64,000 nt of DNA, taken from positions 1,023,947 through 1,087,946 of the forward strand of contig SIJG01000018.1 of assembly GCA_023374025.1 (NCBI GenBank). The letters are read 5' to 3'. The notes beneath the pieces are model-generated. The model was not told where the DNA came from. It did not search any database and saw only the letters and a program-made list of their open reading frames with translations. The translations under genes and the position numbers were made by a program. The stretch is from Heterodera schachtii. Lineage: Eukaryota; Nematoda; Chromadorea; Rhabditida; Heteroderidae. Shown here piece after piece: positions 35,630 through 48,300 of the stretch (the first letter of the stretch is position 1; the number at the start of each line of letters is the position of its first letter).

Positions 35630-38402
35630 TTAAATATTTCCGCTCAAAAATTTGGCAATTGGTATCAAAAAGAATTGGATTATTGAGATCAAAGAGATGC
35701 CCAGGAAGAAGTTGAGCTGACCGCCGATCTGAGAGATGAACCCTTAAAATGGCATTCATTTGGCACTGATCGGAAGACCAACCGGGGGCAGTTGTGGTCA
35801 GCTGTTCCTCGTAATATTCAACCTGAACGGCGGTCATTCAAAGAAAAAACACCCGTTGATCACCTGCAAATTCTCATACGAAGCCTCCAAATGGAAAACG
35901 AAGGGATTTTTCGTTTCGAAATTTTCCTGTTGGTGCTGAAACTTATGGAAATACAGCTGAGTGTCGACGATGTCTCTTTGGCATGAGGGCAAACACTGAA
36001 AATGTTAAAGAAAGCTCAAAAGGACCAAAGGGTCCGTCCGAATTTCCCACCTTTGACAAATTCTGATACTCCGATCGGTTGCTGACTACGTTAAGCACCG
36101 ATCGGTAATTCAGGAAGATCACTTTCGGGTCGCACACTTCCAATTCGGGGCTTTTGTGGGCCAAATAGAAAATTGTGCATTTGAATGGTTTGGTGACGCG
36201 CTCTCTGAGCAAATTGAAGTGAAATGGAGGAAAAAACAGTGAATGACCAGTCGACCGACCTCAGCCACGAATCGACGTAACAGTTGCCTCTTTCCATGGT
36301 CCGTTCGGAGGAACAGTGGGGGTTGGGCTGGGGGGAAGGGAGGGAATGGGGAAGGGGTTAAGGATTTTCTGTTTTTACAAAATAAAAAACAGTGGCTGTG
36401 TTCAACGGATGCAACGGAATTCTCAGACTTTTTTTTGTGGCCGTAATTCAAAATGCAAAATTGATTCGAAATCTTCATTTTGGTTGGTGCTTATTAAATG
36501 GTAAAAACCAACCCATTAAAACTACAGTATTTTGTACACTTTTGTAAGCTCTGATTTACCCCCCCCCCCCCCCCCTCAAAAAACAACCGAAAGCATTGAA
36601 ATGCGTCGCTTCTTCAGTCTGATTCTGTACCACGTGTGGTTGTTCAAATAAAAGCGTGGAAAGGTGGCGAAGTCTTCACTGTTTTGCGATATGTAAGCCA
36701 CGACTTGTCTCTGAACTAACAAATAAGCATTTTATGCGCACGACGGGGAAATAATAACCAAAAATTAAAAAATATTAAAAAACGAATACGCCCGAGGGCA
36801 TTGAATACACAAAGAAATAGCATCAACAAAGTTTGAAATCTCTTTTGCTCCAAGTTTTTTTTACTTGAATTCCTTCAGCATCCAAAAACGGAGAATGCAT
36901 TTGATTGAAGTAAAAGGTGAGTTTTGCCGCTTCATCGGGCGCCGTTTGAGGAAAGTCACGCAAGACAAAGCAGCGACCGCGCAACATAATGTCTTGGGGG
37001 GGGGGGGGGGGGGGAAATGCGATGATGCCATCACAAAGTGATGGATTCGGGGGGGGGGGGGGGGTCGTTCGGCGCGGGGTCCGGACAATTCGTCAGTGGA
37101 TAATCCGTCAGTGGTCAATCCGTCAGTGGACAATCCGTCAGTGAAGGACAATCTGTCAGTAATGGACAATTCGTCAGTGGATAATCCGTCAGTGGTCAAT
37201 CCGTCAGTGGACAATCCGTCAGTGAAGGCCAATCTGTCAGTAATGGACAATCCGTCAGTGGATAATCCGTCATTGGACAATTTGTCAGCAAAGCAAATTT
37301 TTTTGAGCAATGATCAAAAACTTTGCGAAAAAGATTGTTAGATTAAATAAATATAATTTTTTTATAGATTCTTAACATTTCTAGTTACTTTATATTTCAA
37401 TGAATTTACCATCTCGAGAAATTATCATTTAATTCTTTTAAAAATGATTATTTCATATTTTTTAAAATAACACAAATTATTAATTCAGATTTTTAGCGAA
37501 TTAAATTAATTTTCACATGATTTTAAATAAATCTGGGTATTTAAAAATAAATTTGCTTATGGATTAGTTACTGACGGATTATCCACTGACAGATTGTCCA
37601 TTTACTAACGGATTGTCCACTGACGGATTGACCACTGACGGATTGTCCGGGAGCCAGCGTGTCAGCTCATTGTCAATCTCCGCACTTACAATTTGGCTTG
37701 AACAAATCGCAGCATGGGATTTCGCGTTTGCCGTAGTAGCAAGATTGGAATAACTGCTCGGATTTGATGGCATTTTGCGAATGGAATTCCGCTGCTTTTT
37801 TTGACCTGTTCGCATTCGTATCCATTTTCCTCGAAAAAGAACTTGAAGAATTGCAAATTGCTCCGCGTTTTGCGCCACTGTCTGAAAAGCGTGTCCAATT
37901 CCTCCACCTCCGAGCGGTCCGTCAGCTGAGTGTACGCGTCGAAATGTTGGAAACCCGCGCCAGCCATTGCGAACATCATCAGCTGATTGACTTTGTGACG
38001 GGACAGATGGGGCAGGTGGAGGCGCAAATCTTCACCAATAAAAGTCAATTTTCAGTGGCAAATGGCCAACGGTACAAACAGAGAAAGTACAGTACCCTTT
38101 TCAAGGGCTGCGAAATTCACTGTATCGACGTGTTTAGGACAGAAAGAAATATTTGGAAAGTGAAGGCTTTGGACCTGACGGATTGTGTTGAGAGTGACCT
38201 GAAGAGAGGGCATTTTGAGTTGGGAAATGCCAAAATGAATGACCACTCTCCGATCAAAGAATTCGTGGATCAAAAGGACGGAGAAGAAAAGGGCGAGCAG
38301 AAAAAGCGCACAAATGACGAAAAACCAAAAGAGGCGCAGAAGCAAAGACTGACGCTGAAGCGAAGTGCCATTTAAAAGTGTTAATTTAGCATTTTTAATC
38401 AT
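35630..38402 (-). CDS. DEG/ENaC sodium channel subunit
   Basis: Exons include 38402-38096, 38029-37806, 37753-37690, 36992-36865, 36710 to about 36588, about 36325-36265, about 36205-36050, about 35995-35860, about 35835-35770 and about 35750-35630. M1 (RLFWFFVICALFLLALFFSV), FPNISFCPKHVDTV after it, the Cys-rich motif NGYECEQLFQSCYYGKREIP with CCDLF, MLRGRCFVLRDFPQTAPDEA, GNCYVDSWLR, the wrist CLPSCQRDIVDTQLYFHK, and M2 with the selectivity-filter region ISQIGGQLNFFLGISLISII. These define a degenerin/acid-sensing family channel of trimeric type with large extracellular loop. One intron (36993-37689) carries inverted minisatellites and a G run right before its acceptor. Exon ends after 36865 are approximate. 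Confidence 0.88.
37083..37290. repeat. GTCAGTGGATAATCC minisatellite, left array
   Basis: Roughly fourteen 12-15-bp units built on CAATCCGTCAGTGGA, forming a higher-order repeat of about 105 bp (the block with GTGAAGGACAATCTGTCAGT appears twice). It lies in a DEG/ENaC intron. Confidence 0.88.
37568..37650. repeat. Same minisatellite, inverted right array
   Basis: About five copies of the complement, ACTGACGGATTGTCCACTGA, 280 bp to the right of the left array and in opposite orientation, so the two can pair as a stem around an AT-rich loop. Confidence 0.88.
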
Positions 38403-39440
38403 TTTTTTGCCATTTGAAATTTGTTATTTGTCTCGGCTCACCAATAAAAAGAAAGAAAAGCCATGCAACTGATTTCGCCCGTGATTGTTGCACATTGTGC
38501 AGGGTTTTGCCTGACAAAACGGCACCGTCGGTGCCGGCGATCGGCGGATGGAATCATTTGGAGAAAGCCGACGGATTGGCATTGGCGGAGGAAGAAGAGA
38601 ACCTTTAGGAAGGTAAAGCCGAACGAATGAACCACGAAACGAACCATTTGGAAATCTTTGGAGAGAGTGGGCTGGCAAACATCCGAAAAGCATTCGATTT
38701 CCTCATTCGATTTCCTCCCTTTTCCATGGCCCCTTTAAATTTGCCATTTGCCAAAAATAAAATTCATTTGATACAAAAACAGGAGGGAAATTGACTATGA
38801 GCAAATTGAAAATTGGCAATACGTTAAGTGATGGGATGACATTATAAAAGCAAATGGTACCTTTAACACATATTCTTTTCAACCTTCTGCTGCTGCTGCT
38901 GCTCATCCTCGCCCTTTGCTTTACCTTTTTAGCATTTTACGCCTCCTTTTTCTCTTTTCTCTTCTTCCCTTATTTCATTTCCTCTCCCTCTTTCTCTTCC
39001 TCTTAAAATTTCCCTCCACCTCTAATTCGCCAACCTCCTCCTGCGTTTTCTTCTTCCTTGTTCTCTTCTTTTCATCCACCTCTAAATTCTTCCTCCTTTT
39101 CCCTTTCTTCCTCTTTGCTTTCCTCTCTCTTTCATCTCTCCCCCCCCCCTCCCCCCTCTTCCATTTTCCCATTGTCACAGTTCATCTCCAAGTTGTTGCC
39201 CATCTCCAGTCCATTCCATTTCCATTCATCCCTTTGTGCTTCCCTTCGCCTTACCATCGATTTCATCCCAAGTTCATAAATACTCCTCACATCTGTCCAT
39301 CCCCCCCCCCATTTTCACCATTTATTCATTTTTCCGCCTTTCTTTTGCAATTGCTTTGGTTCGTACATTTTGTCAACTTTGCTTTGTCGATGTTCCATTC
39401 CAACTCTTCTTCTTCTTCCCCGTTCAACTCCTTCTCCAAA

Positions 39441-41365
39441 ATGGATGAGTTGTGCTGCTTTCTCTGCAACAACACTTTCACTGAGGTGATCTCTTGTCCG
39501 ACCATTTGTTTATTTCTGCTGGTCACTCTGATCACTTTGATCGGCTTTACCTTGGCCACCATTCAGCCTCTAATGCTCAGCTGCGGCCACTCCTTCTGCC
39601 GTCTCTGTGTCCAGCCTTGGCTCCGCCGTGCCACCGTTTGCCCTTTCTGTCGTTGTCCGACTTTGCAGCCCATCCCCAACACAACAATCACTCAGGCGCA
39701 TTCTTTTCTCAAATTTCTCAGATTCATTTATTTTAGAGAGTGTCCGAATTTAAGAGAATTAATGCCGAAAAAAGCAATTTTATTCGAAGTGCCATTCGAC
39801 GCACTTTCCATTCATCGAAAGAAGTGAATAATTCAATAAATAAAAAGCAAATAAATATTAATTAGGAAATTAAGGCAAAAACACTTCAAAGGGAGGCATT
39901 GAGGGCAAGTCAAAGGCGCCCGAGGAATGTTGTGTTGCCGAAAGGGACGGAGGAGAAAAAGGGGGAGGAAAAAGCCGAAAAAGGAATGGGGGGACAAAAG
40001 CATCAGAAAAACACAGGGGACACAGACAATTTGCGGAAAGGAATTGGCCAAATTGGAAACAAATTAGCTATTGTGAAGCTGCAGCATCAGCAAATGAATG
40101 GTGAGTGAATGGTGCCATTTTTGAGGGGATGGTGATGAAAGTGCCAACAGTGAGTGTTGGGTGGTCATTTAGGTGCCAATGAAAGTGCCAACAGTGAGTG
40201 TTGGGTGGTCATTTGTGGGAGTTCATTTCATTTCCTCTGGTGATCCCATGCTTTATCAGCTGCGGATGATAGTGCCAGCGAAGGGTGCGGCAGTGCGCAC
40301 TCTTTCCGTTCCGCGACCACTTCCTCCGCCACTTCTCTCTTCCGTCGCTCGCCTTCCCCGGCCCAAAATGAATTCACTGTTTTGGTCATTTCCTCCGTCG
40401 ATTCTCTACAAATGGAACTTCGAAGTGCCTTTTCTGTCCATTTAAATAATTCGCAACACATCGAATTGTCAGAGAGAAATGAAGTGAGAATTATGGCAAT
40501 TAGCGTGGGTAATTAATTAGTTCTTTTTATAAGTATTATTAATGATTCCTTTTCATTTACCCCACCCCTTTTGTTCCATCGCTTTTAAGTCACCAGCCGA
40601 AGTGACCGACGCAATTGGAAATGCCCAAAGAGTGGTGGCGATTTATCGAATTGACAAAAGCGAATCATTCGAACGAATTCGAAAAGTGTTCGAATATTGT
40701 TCAGCAAAGACAATTGACACAAAGAAAGAAAAGGTCAAAAAGAAATTAACATACCTAAGAATGAATTGAGCGGAAAAATTCAGGGAAAGTTTCGAGTGAT
40801 TGGACTGATAATTAATCAAAGGGCGAGGGAAGTCGAACGAAAGAGTGGCCAAAAGTTGGCCGATTCATTGGGGACAAAATTCAGTGAAATTGGACTGACA
40901 ATGCTGGAGAAGACGGTGGGCATTGGGCTTTTGCCAATTTAGTCAGTCATTGTGCCAATGATTCAGTTCCCAATTTGGTTCCATTGCCCTCGACCAAATT
41001 TGGCATCCGTCGAATTGTCTCTGTGTTCCCACGGCGGATTGACTGGCGTATCGCCTCTGTCCCTTCAACTTCTAACAATGGCACGACCCCAACGGAACGG
41101 CACTGAACCGATCGCTTATAAAGAGTCAGCCAAAGACGAGTTGCGACCGGCAATGGGACTATCGGGAAGTGCGATAAGAGAACAGCAACAGAAGAAGAAG
41201 AAGACGAATATCGAAGGAAGAGAGAAAATGGAAGAAATAGGAGGAGAAGGGAAGGAAGGAAAGAAGGAAGAGAGGGGAGGAGGAGGAGGAGGAGCAACGG
41301 GACGAGAAGGAGGAGGAGGAGGAGGAGCAACGGGACGAGAAGGAAGCGGATGCACACTGATGTGA
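39441..41365 (+). CDS. RING finger fused to degenerate Ras-like domain with CaaX
   Basis: Exons 39441-39485, 39567-39695, 39737-39823, 39866-40100, 40260-40504, 40590-40733, 40784-40915 and 40943-41365 join with consistent phase. The N-terminus is a full C3HC4 RING (CFLC ... CGHSFCRLC ... CPFC), usual for E3 ubiquitin ligases. After a basic linker and a Ser-rich stretch comes a Ras-like fold: NEFTVLVISSVDSLQMELRS where the P-loop should be, VRIMAISSPAE for DTAGQE, VVAIYRIDKSESFERIRKVF, VIGLIINQRARE for NKxD, KSGQKLADSLGTKFSE. All nucleotide-binding motifs are lost. The Lys/Gly-rich tail ends CTLM, a CaaX prenylation signal. Intron 39696-39736 needs a GC donor. The start may lie 51 bp upstream in frame. 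Two adjacent genes read as one is the main alternative, at the 39823/39866 or 40100/40260 junction. Confidence 0.6.
40137..40214. repeat. 44-bp tandem duplication
   Basis: GAAAGTGCCAACAGTGAGTG and the following bases are repeated once at a 44-bp period, inside an intron of the RING/Ras-like gene. Confidence 0.85.
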
Positions 41366-42397
41366 CACAACAGTGGTCAAAACTGACTCTCGTGATTAAA
41401 GAGGAAAGAGCTGCTTTTTAAAAAGATTCATTTATGGTCAATCATATGTTCATCTACATCAATTTAATTGTTTTGTTTAATTGTAAATTATAAAATTAAA
41501 TTAAGTTTTAAATAATTTATGGTATTTGGAAGCAGAAATCTGAAAAACATTCTTGAGATCTTTTATGAAATAATAATTTAAATCTTTGATCATTATTCTT
41601 CTTGTTTTAAAAGTGGTGAAATTTTTAAAAATTACATATCCTAATAGAGAGAGAATTAGAGCTACCGAAAGACACATTGGTGTTTTTCGAGAAGTTTTGA
41701 ATTTCTGATAATTTGGCGGATTATAAAAAGCCCACCAGAAACAGCATAACATTTTCTACCGAATTTCTCTTCAGTTCATTCGCCGACCGGCGGGAAAGAG
41801 TTGATAAATAAGCATATTCTTTATTCATTTTTAAGCTTTAGCTTATCAAACACAACCAAATGCACAAAATGCAATGAAAAAGACAAAATGAATGGAAATG
41901 TGTGAAGATTGGCAGAAAAAGGACAACAAATCGGACAAATAAATCATAAAATAAAAAATGTAAAATTAATAAAATAAAAGAAAAGTGAAAAAAAAAATTC
42001 AAAATTAAATAAAAAAATATATGTATAAATAATAAATGAAAAGCAAAAGGATTATACGTTATGAAGAAGGCGTTTCAATGAATGTTAATGAAAGATTTTG
42101 AAGAAATTGCGGCGATAAAAAAGGAAAAAGAGTGAGCAATATGAGAGAAAGTTAGAGAAGAAGACAGACGCGAAAAGAGAATTGAGAAAACAGAGAAATA
42201 GAGAAAGTAAAAAGAGGGAAAAGGGTGAAAAAGAGAGAGCCATGGCAAGAAGAGAGAAAGAGAGAAATCAAAAATGGAGGACAATGGACAAAAATTGACG
42301 GAGATGGCACTGCCACATCCAATGGTCGTCGTATCACCGCACAAACGAAGTTTCGGTGCCACCCGACGCCGCCGAACCATTGGAAGGCCACCGCACC
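41366..42397. other. Convergent intergenic, AT-rich
   Basis: Holds the 3' ends of the RING gene and the cadherin. Mostly A/T (41400-42060) then purine-rich DNA; no gene seen. Confidence 0.4.
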
Positions 42398-45300
42398 TTA
42401 AAGGGGGGGGGGGGGTGAGAAAATGTCAGAAGATGGCCAAATTACATTGGGACTCGACGTGTTCGAGTGCTGTCCACCAACTGCCCCTCCGTTCCCATGG
42501 CCATGGGTTCCCGTGACTACTCGGGCCGAGTCTAAGGACTCCAATGAAAGAGTTGACTGCGTGTCCCCCTCCACGTTGTACATCCTCAACTCGTCGTATG
42601 GCCCCGTGTTCGGGTCGGTCTCCAAATCAGTTCACTTGTGCATTCAGTCCATCATCTGCTCAAAGGAATTGTGCCGAATTGGTCGTCCCGTCCCTTCTTC
42701 GTTCCCTACCAATTTGCCTCCCTCCCTGGGGGTACACTTTGGTGGTGCCCCCGCCGAGTCCGTTTGTGTCCAATGGCATCACCGGCTTCCTCAGGTTGGA
42801 TAGGTTGTGCCGTGTGTTGTCCGCCTCGCCGCCGCCCTCCACGTCGTAGGGGCGCAGACTGTCCGGCTTCATCTCTTCGGGGCGGACCGACTCAAATGGC
42901 GGTTTTTGTCTTCTCGTGTAGACGACCATTAGCATGACAATGACTGAAGTGGGAAATGAATGACCAATTAGAAGGGGAGGGATTAATTACGAGTGAGCAG
43001 CAGCAGAGAGGCCAAGATCATGAGCATGGCCGAGTTGCTGATGCCCAGACTGGCCACGGCTTCGCGCTGATTGCACCTGCTCAGCCTGCCATTCACGTCC
43101 AAAGACGCGTGGTTCCCCTCCGGACACACACAAAACGCACCTTTATTAATTATTATTAATTAATTAATATTTGTTAATCCGTCCGTACCTTTCCACGTGT
43201 CCGAGCAAATTTGCCCAAGGGGACAAAACTGAGCGCCGAGTTTATCGCAGGTGGCCAACTAAACAAAAAGCAGTTGAGGAGTGCAGTGGGTTCATCACCG
43301 ACTGCACCTGTGAGCATCCCTGGACTACGCCTTTGACGGTGTCCAAACGGACAATCCCCGGGTTTGGCGGTTCCCTGCGGTGTCTGTGCTGGTGCGGGCG
43401 GTACCTCCGCACTCGCCCCTCGCTGTCCTCCTCCCTGTGCGGTCGCGTGGGTGCCGCCGGTCCCCCGCCCGGAGCCATGTTCAGCTGCAGTTCGTTCCCT
43501 GCCGCCACGTTCAGCGTTCCCTCGACGGTGCCTTCGTCGAGGCGAAGGCCCATCTCGAAACTGTTGTAGTGGAATTTGCCGATGCAGCCTTGGAAGCCCT
43601 GCTGGCCTTGCTGACTGCCGGCAAAGAAAGTCCTCGCGACAAAAAGTGCCGTTTCTTTGTCCGGCACCAATTCTCTCAGCAGTCGGTACTGACCATCGAC
43701 CAAAAGTTGAACACTTAAATAACACATGATTTGACAATTGCCTTTCTCAATTTCACCTGCTGGGGGTTCGGTGAAAGTCGACCAAATAAGGGACGGAGTG
43801 ATTCAGCCGAGGCTCCGCCAATTCCATTTCCATTGGCGCCGAATTCGCCCCAATTGTCGACGGCACCAAATCAAAGGAGCCGCGGGTGGTGAAACTAAAC
43901 AGAGTTTGAAGGGCTAAAAGGACGGGAAGTACCGGTTAATGTCCAGTTTCATGTAAGCCGGAGGCTGATTTTGCCCAATTGCCGATGCCAACTGTCCCAT
44001 TCCGGTAGAGCCGGGCAAAAACAACACTCGCAGGCGAGACTCTTGGTAAGCGGGTTGGACTTGGAGAATGTACTTGAGAAAGGAGTCGCGGGAAGTGAAC
44101 TCCACCCAATTGATCGGGCGATCGCACCTTAAGAGGTAGTAATAAAATGGGTGTGTAATTAAAGAGGGAATAATTAAGGGGTGGGTAATTAGGTGCGGGG
44201 GTAATTATATAGGCCAGAGAGCCTTTGCGACTCGCCGCTTACCTTTCTCCTTCCCAGCCGGGCTCGCATTCGCACTTCGCCACCTGCTGATCCATCGATT
44301 CCACAAAACACTCGCCATGTCCATTACAAAATGCGCTTGCTAATTGGATTGATGAGCTTTCCGTCAAATGATTGGCTCGGCCATCGGCCGACGAGGAAGG
44401 CGAGTCGCCGGCACAGGAAGAGCCCCAAAACATTGAGCAGTCGGGCGAACTCTGTTCGGCATGGATTGGACGATACAAATCGTAGTGCTAAAAGAGCAAG
44501 GGCTTAAGGGAAGTGCCGAAGTGTTGGCACTCACGTCGTTGTTGACCACCAACTCCCGAGTGCAGCCCACAAAATTGCCCAACGCGTGTTCTCTGACTGC
44601 GCTCGGATAGTCCTCCGCCCCCGACAGCGGCGCCAGTCCGCCCAACTGAAGCGGGGCGGCGATGTTCAGTCGCTCGTCGTCGTCCGGCGCGTCCCGACTC
44701 GTCAAGCAGAAGGCCGTGTTCGGCTTTTGCTGCTGCTGCTGTGCGCCGACCTCCATCGTTGTGCAGTCGTCCAACACTAAGCGCAACTTTTTGTGCTGTT
44801 GGCTGAGCGTTGCGCGGTGAAATCGGCCGTCCGCGACCATTTGCTCGACGAAAAGGTCCACCGGCTCTTTGCCATTGAATTGAAGCATCGCGTGCAGCAT
44901 GCCCTTCTCAACGTACATCAGCAAATAGTCGTTGTAACTCAATGCGTCCAAATGCGGGTCGCCCATCGGTCCGTTGTACAGAAGGACGCCGTCCTGCTTG
45001 GTCATGAAGCGGAGAGAAATGTTGAGCGAAGTGCAAGCTGAAAGAACGAATTGGTCTCGAAAACTGCGAAAAGGGGGGGGGGGGAGGGCGGACCGGGCAA
45101 CGGTTTGAACCAGGCGAAGCCGCGGCCGTCGAAACTGCGCGTGTTTCCCTGGCAACGGAAGCCGGTCAGCTGCGCATTGCGACATTCGCAGCTGAGAAAA
45201 AGGAGGGGGGATTTGTTATAATTGGCATTTTAACGAGGATATTACTCACAAAGTTCCGGGCCGAGTGTCATGACAGACGCCCCCGTTGAAGCAAACGGTC

Positions 45301-48300
45301 CGATCGCACTCACTCTTCGGAGAATAGGCGGGACATTCGCACACATCAGCCGCCGAGGCGTTCAGCCCGACGATCACAGTTCGGTTGGCTTGGACCACAA
45401 CGCCACTCTTAAAAAAATGATCAGAAACCAATTTAATGATGAAATGTCCGCCTCGTACAATCTTTGATCAGTCGGCCCTCCTGATCACCATTCCCTCTGC
45501 AGATTATGCTAGGGGTCGTTTCGTAAAAGTTCCCCCCCCCCCTTTTCCCCTTTATGCCAATTTCTCTTCGTCCGTGCCCTTCACCCTTTTCCGTCCGCTC
45601 ACATTGTCCGCCCTATTCTCGGTCCGGCATCCGTTGTCGCATGTCGTCCACTTGCACATGTCCACGCCCACCGCCAAAATGCGCGCCCTCAGTACCGTGG
45701 CCAGCCTCTCTCTGTTTCGCATTGCGAGTCCGTGCAAATGCGTGGGGTCGAGGAATTCGTCACCGTTCCGAGCGGTGAAGCGAAGGTCCACCACTTTTGT
45801 GGAAAGACGTTGGAGCAGCTGCTCGTCGGGCTTCAGCGAGATCACTTCCACAAATGCCTGGGTCAGCGACTCCATCTCGCGACGGAACAACTCAAGCCGA
45901 GAGGGTTCGCCGTGTTCTTCGCGGACCAGCGCAGACGCCAACCCTTTGGCCTCCTCGTCCAAAAGGTCGCTGACCGGTGACAGCGACGAGTCGACCAACA
46001 GACGAATGGTCGCCTGAGGTGCCATTAATTAATTAATTAAACTCAATCGAGGCTTTTGTTACGTGTCTTTCGAATGCAATTTCAGGCACTGCTCGGACAT
46101 TCACTTTGATGAATGACATTGCGCGCTCATTGCGCACTTTGTCCTCCACTTTCACCTCCAACTCGTAAGTGCCTTCGGGCAGTTCAGCGTCGATGACCAA
46201 CTTCAAAATGAGTGATTGATCAATCAGAACTAACTGAATGGTGTTGGTTGTCATCACCTGTTTGTCTTGGAGGTGAAAGTACTGATTCTCCGACTTGACC
46301 AATTGGAATGTTTTGTCCACCACGTCCCAATCGTCTTTGTCCTAAAATGACACTGATCTGACAATGAGCTCCGATCCGATTGGCCACCTCCACGTAAGGC
46401 ACTCCGATCACAGTTTTCTTCAGCTGTCCCTTGTACGAATAGACGTGCACTTCCATCCGTCCGTCACTCATTGGGTTGTCGTTTAGGTCCCCGATGATCA
46501 CGTGCACTTTCTGCTCGCTTTGCTTGCCCTTTCGGTCCGATACGATCACCGGAATGGTGAAGCGTTTGTCCGGAAGGTCCGCGTCCTCGCGGTCGAACTC
46601 GCGCAATGCCTTCACATGCATTGAGCCCCTTCCGTTGTCACCGCCCCGATCGAATTGAATGTCCAAATAGTCGCGGAATTGAAAGCCCGGGCTCAGCGTC
46701 ATGTTAAACGGAGGCCCATTCTCCCTGAATTAAGTGGTCAATAAGCAAATGTTTTGGTCGCTGACTCACTCTGTGTCCGGGTCAATGGCGCGGATTTCGC
46801 AGGACGGCTGCTGATCGGGCGAAGTGTTCTCCATGAACACGCATGGATAAGGGTGGGTGATCAGTTTGGGCGCATTGTCGTTCACATCCTGCAGGTAAAT
46901 GTCCACGTATTGGGCACCGATGTTGCCAGCTGAACAGAAAAAAGCTCATTCAGATACAAAAAGGCGAGTGATCAGCCGATTGATCAGCCGAACCTTGATC
47001 AAAGGCCTCAATTCGAAGTGCGTAGTAGGGAATGTCCTCCCGGTCGAGCAGTTGCGCAACGCGAAGTGCTCCATTCTGATCAATGGAAAACTGGCGTTTG
47101 GGGTCCGTCTCTCGGCTGATGCGATATCTGTTAACAATTTGATATTTCATTGAAGCGGAAAGCCTCCATTTAAGTCCGGAAATTGAAGGTTTAACAGAAT
47201 CCGACAGATGAGTTTTATTCACGACTTAAAAGTTGCAACTTCGGGGCAAATTAAAACTCAGTTTTTTTTCCCAAACCCATTTCGAATTTTAATCTGTTTT
47301 TATCCGAAATATTGACATGATGCAATGAATCAGTCATTTTTGGGTTGATTTTTGCTTCTTTTTTTATCTGATTTTTGCTTGACCATTTTCAAAAACAAAT
47401 TGTCATTCCACAAAATTGTTCAGTTTGTTTTTCGCCTTCAAGGCCATTCTCAAAGTGACGACCAATGTTTTTTTTCTGTTTTTTTTCTTCGCTTTTTGTC
47501 AATTTTCGATTCGATGGTCCGTCGCCATTTGCCGTGCCATCGCCTCATTCTTCTTCTTACGTGAGATTGTATGTGGGCGAACTCTTGTCTTCGGCACGGA
47601 AATTGAGCAGAATTTCGCCCAGGGGGGTGTCTTCGGAGATGTTTTTAACCACCGAAAGCATAATCTCGCGGGTGCTCTTCTGCTGAAGCCCTCCCCAACG
47701 ATGAGATAATGCTCCATTGGCCCAGAGAGACGGAGAAGGGCCAGGAAATTGGCCATAAATTGGCGAAAATAGGGCCAGGAGGAATATGGCCATTTTGATG
47801 GGCGAGGAAAGCGGGGACGGGGGGAGGGTCGGGGAGCGATTTACGAATTCAATATTTGAGGCGCATAAATTTAAGTGGCCATGAGATGATGAAGCTGATT
47901 GTAGTGGAATGAGCGTACTCAAAATGCGTGTCGTCATGGTCGGCGTCACGAGCCGAGAAAGAGGCCAAAAGGAAGCCGAGTGGGGAGGACTCGGGGAAGG
48001 ACAACTGCCGGGGACCGAGCAGTTCGGGGGCGTTGTCGTTGCGGTCGAGGACTTGGACACGCACCTGAACAGGGAAAGGTGTCAACCAACCATGATCAGA
48101 ATCACTGATCAAGCTCACCTTTGTGCTGGCGTAAAAACGGCCGTCGAAGACGCGCACGTGCAGAAGGAAGCCGTTGTCCCTTTGGGATTGGTCCTCATAG
48201 TCCAAACGCTGCAAATTGTGCGTTAATTGCGTTGTTTAATTGGTCCTTTAGCTTTTGGCCAATATTTATTCTAACATTTACTCCCCGACCCTTTGGAATA

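Noticed and set aside
38916..39440. Long plus-strand open frame upstream of the RING start
   Set aside because: It is a CT-rich tract giving Phe/Leu/Ser low complexity; the RING coding part is credible only from about 39390 on.
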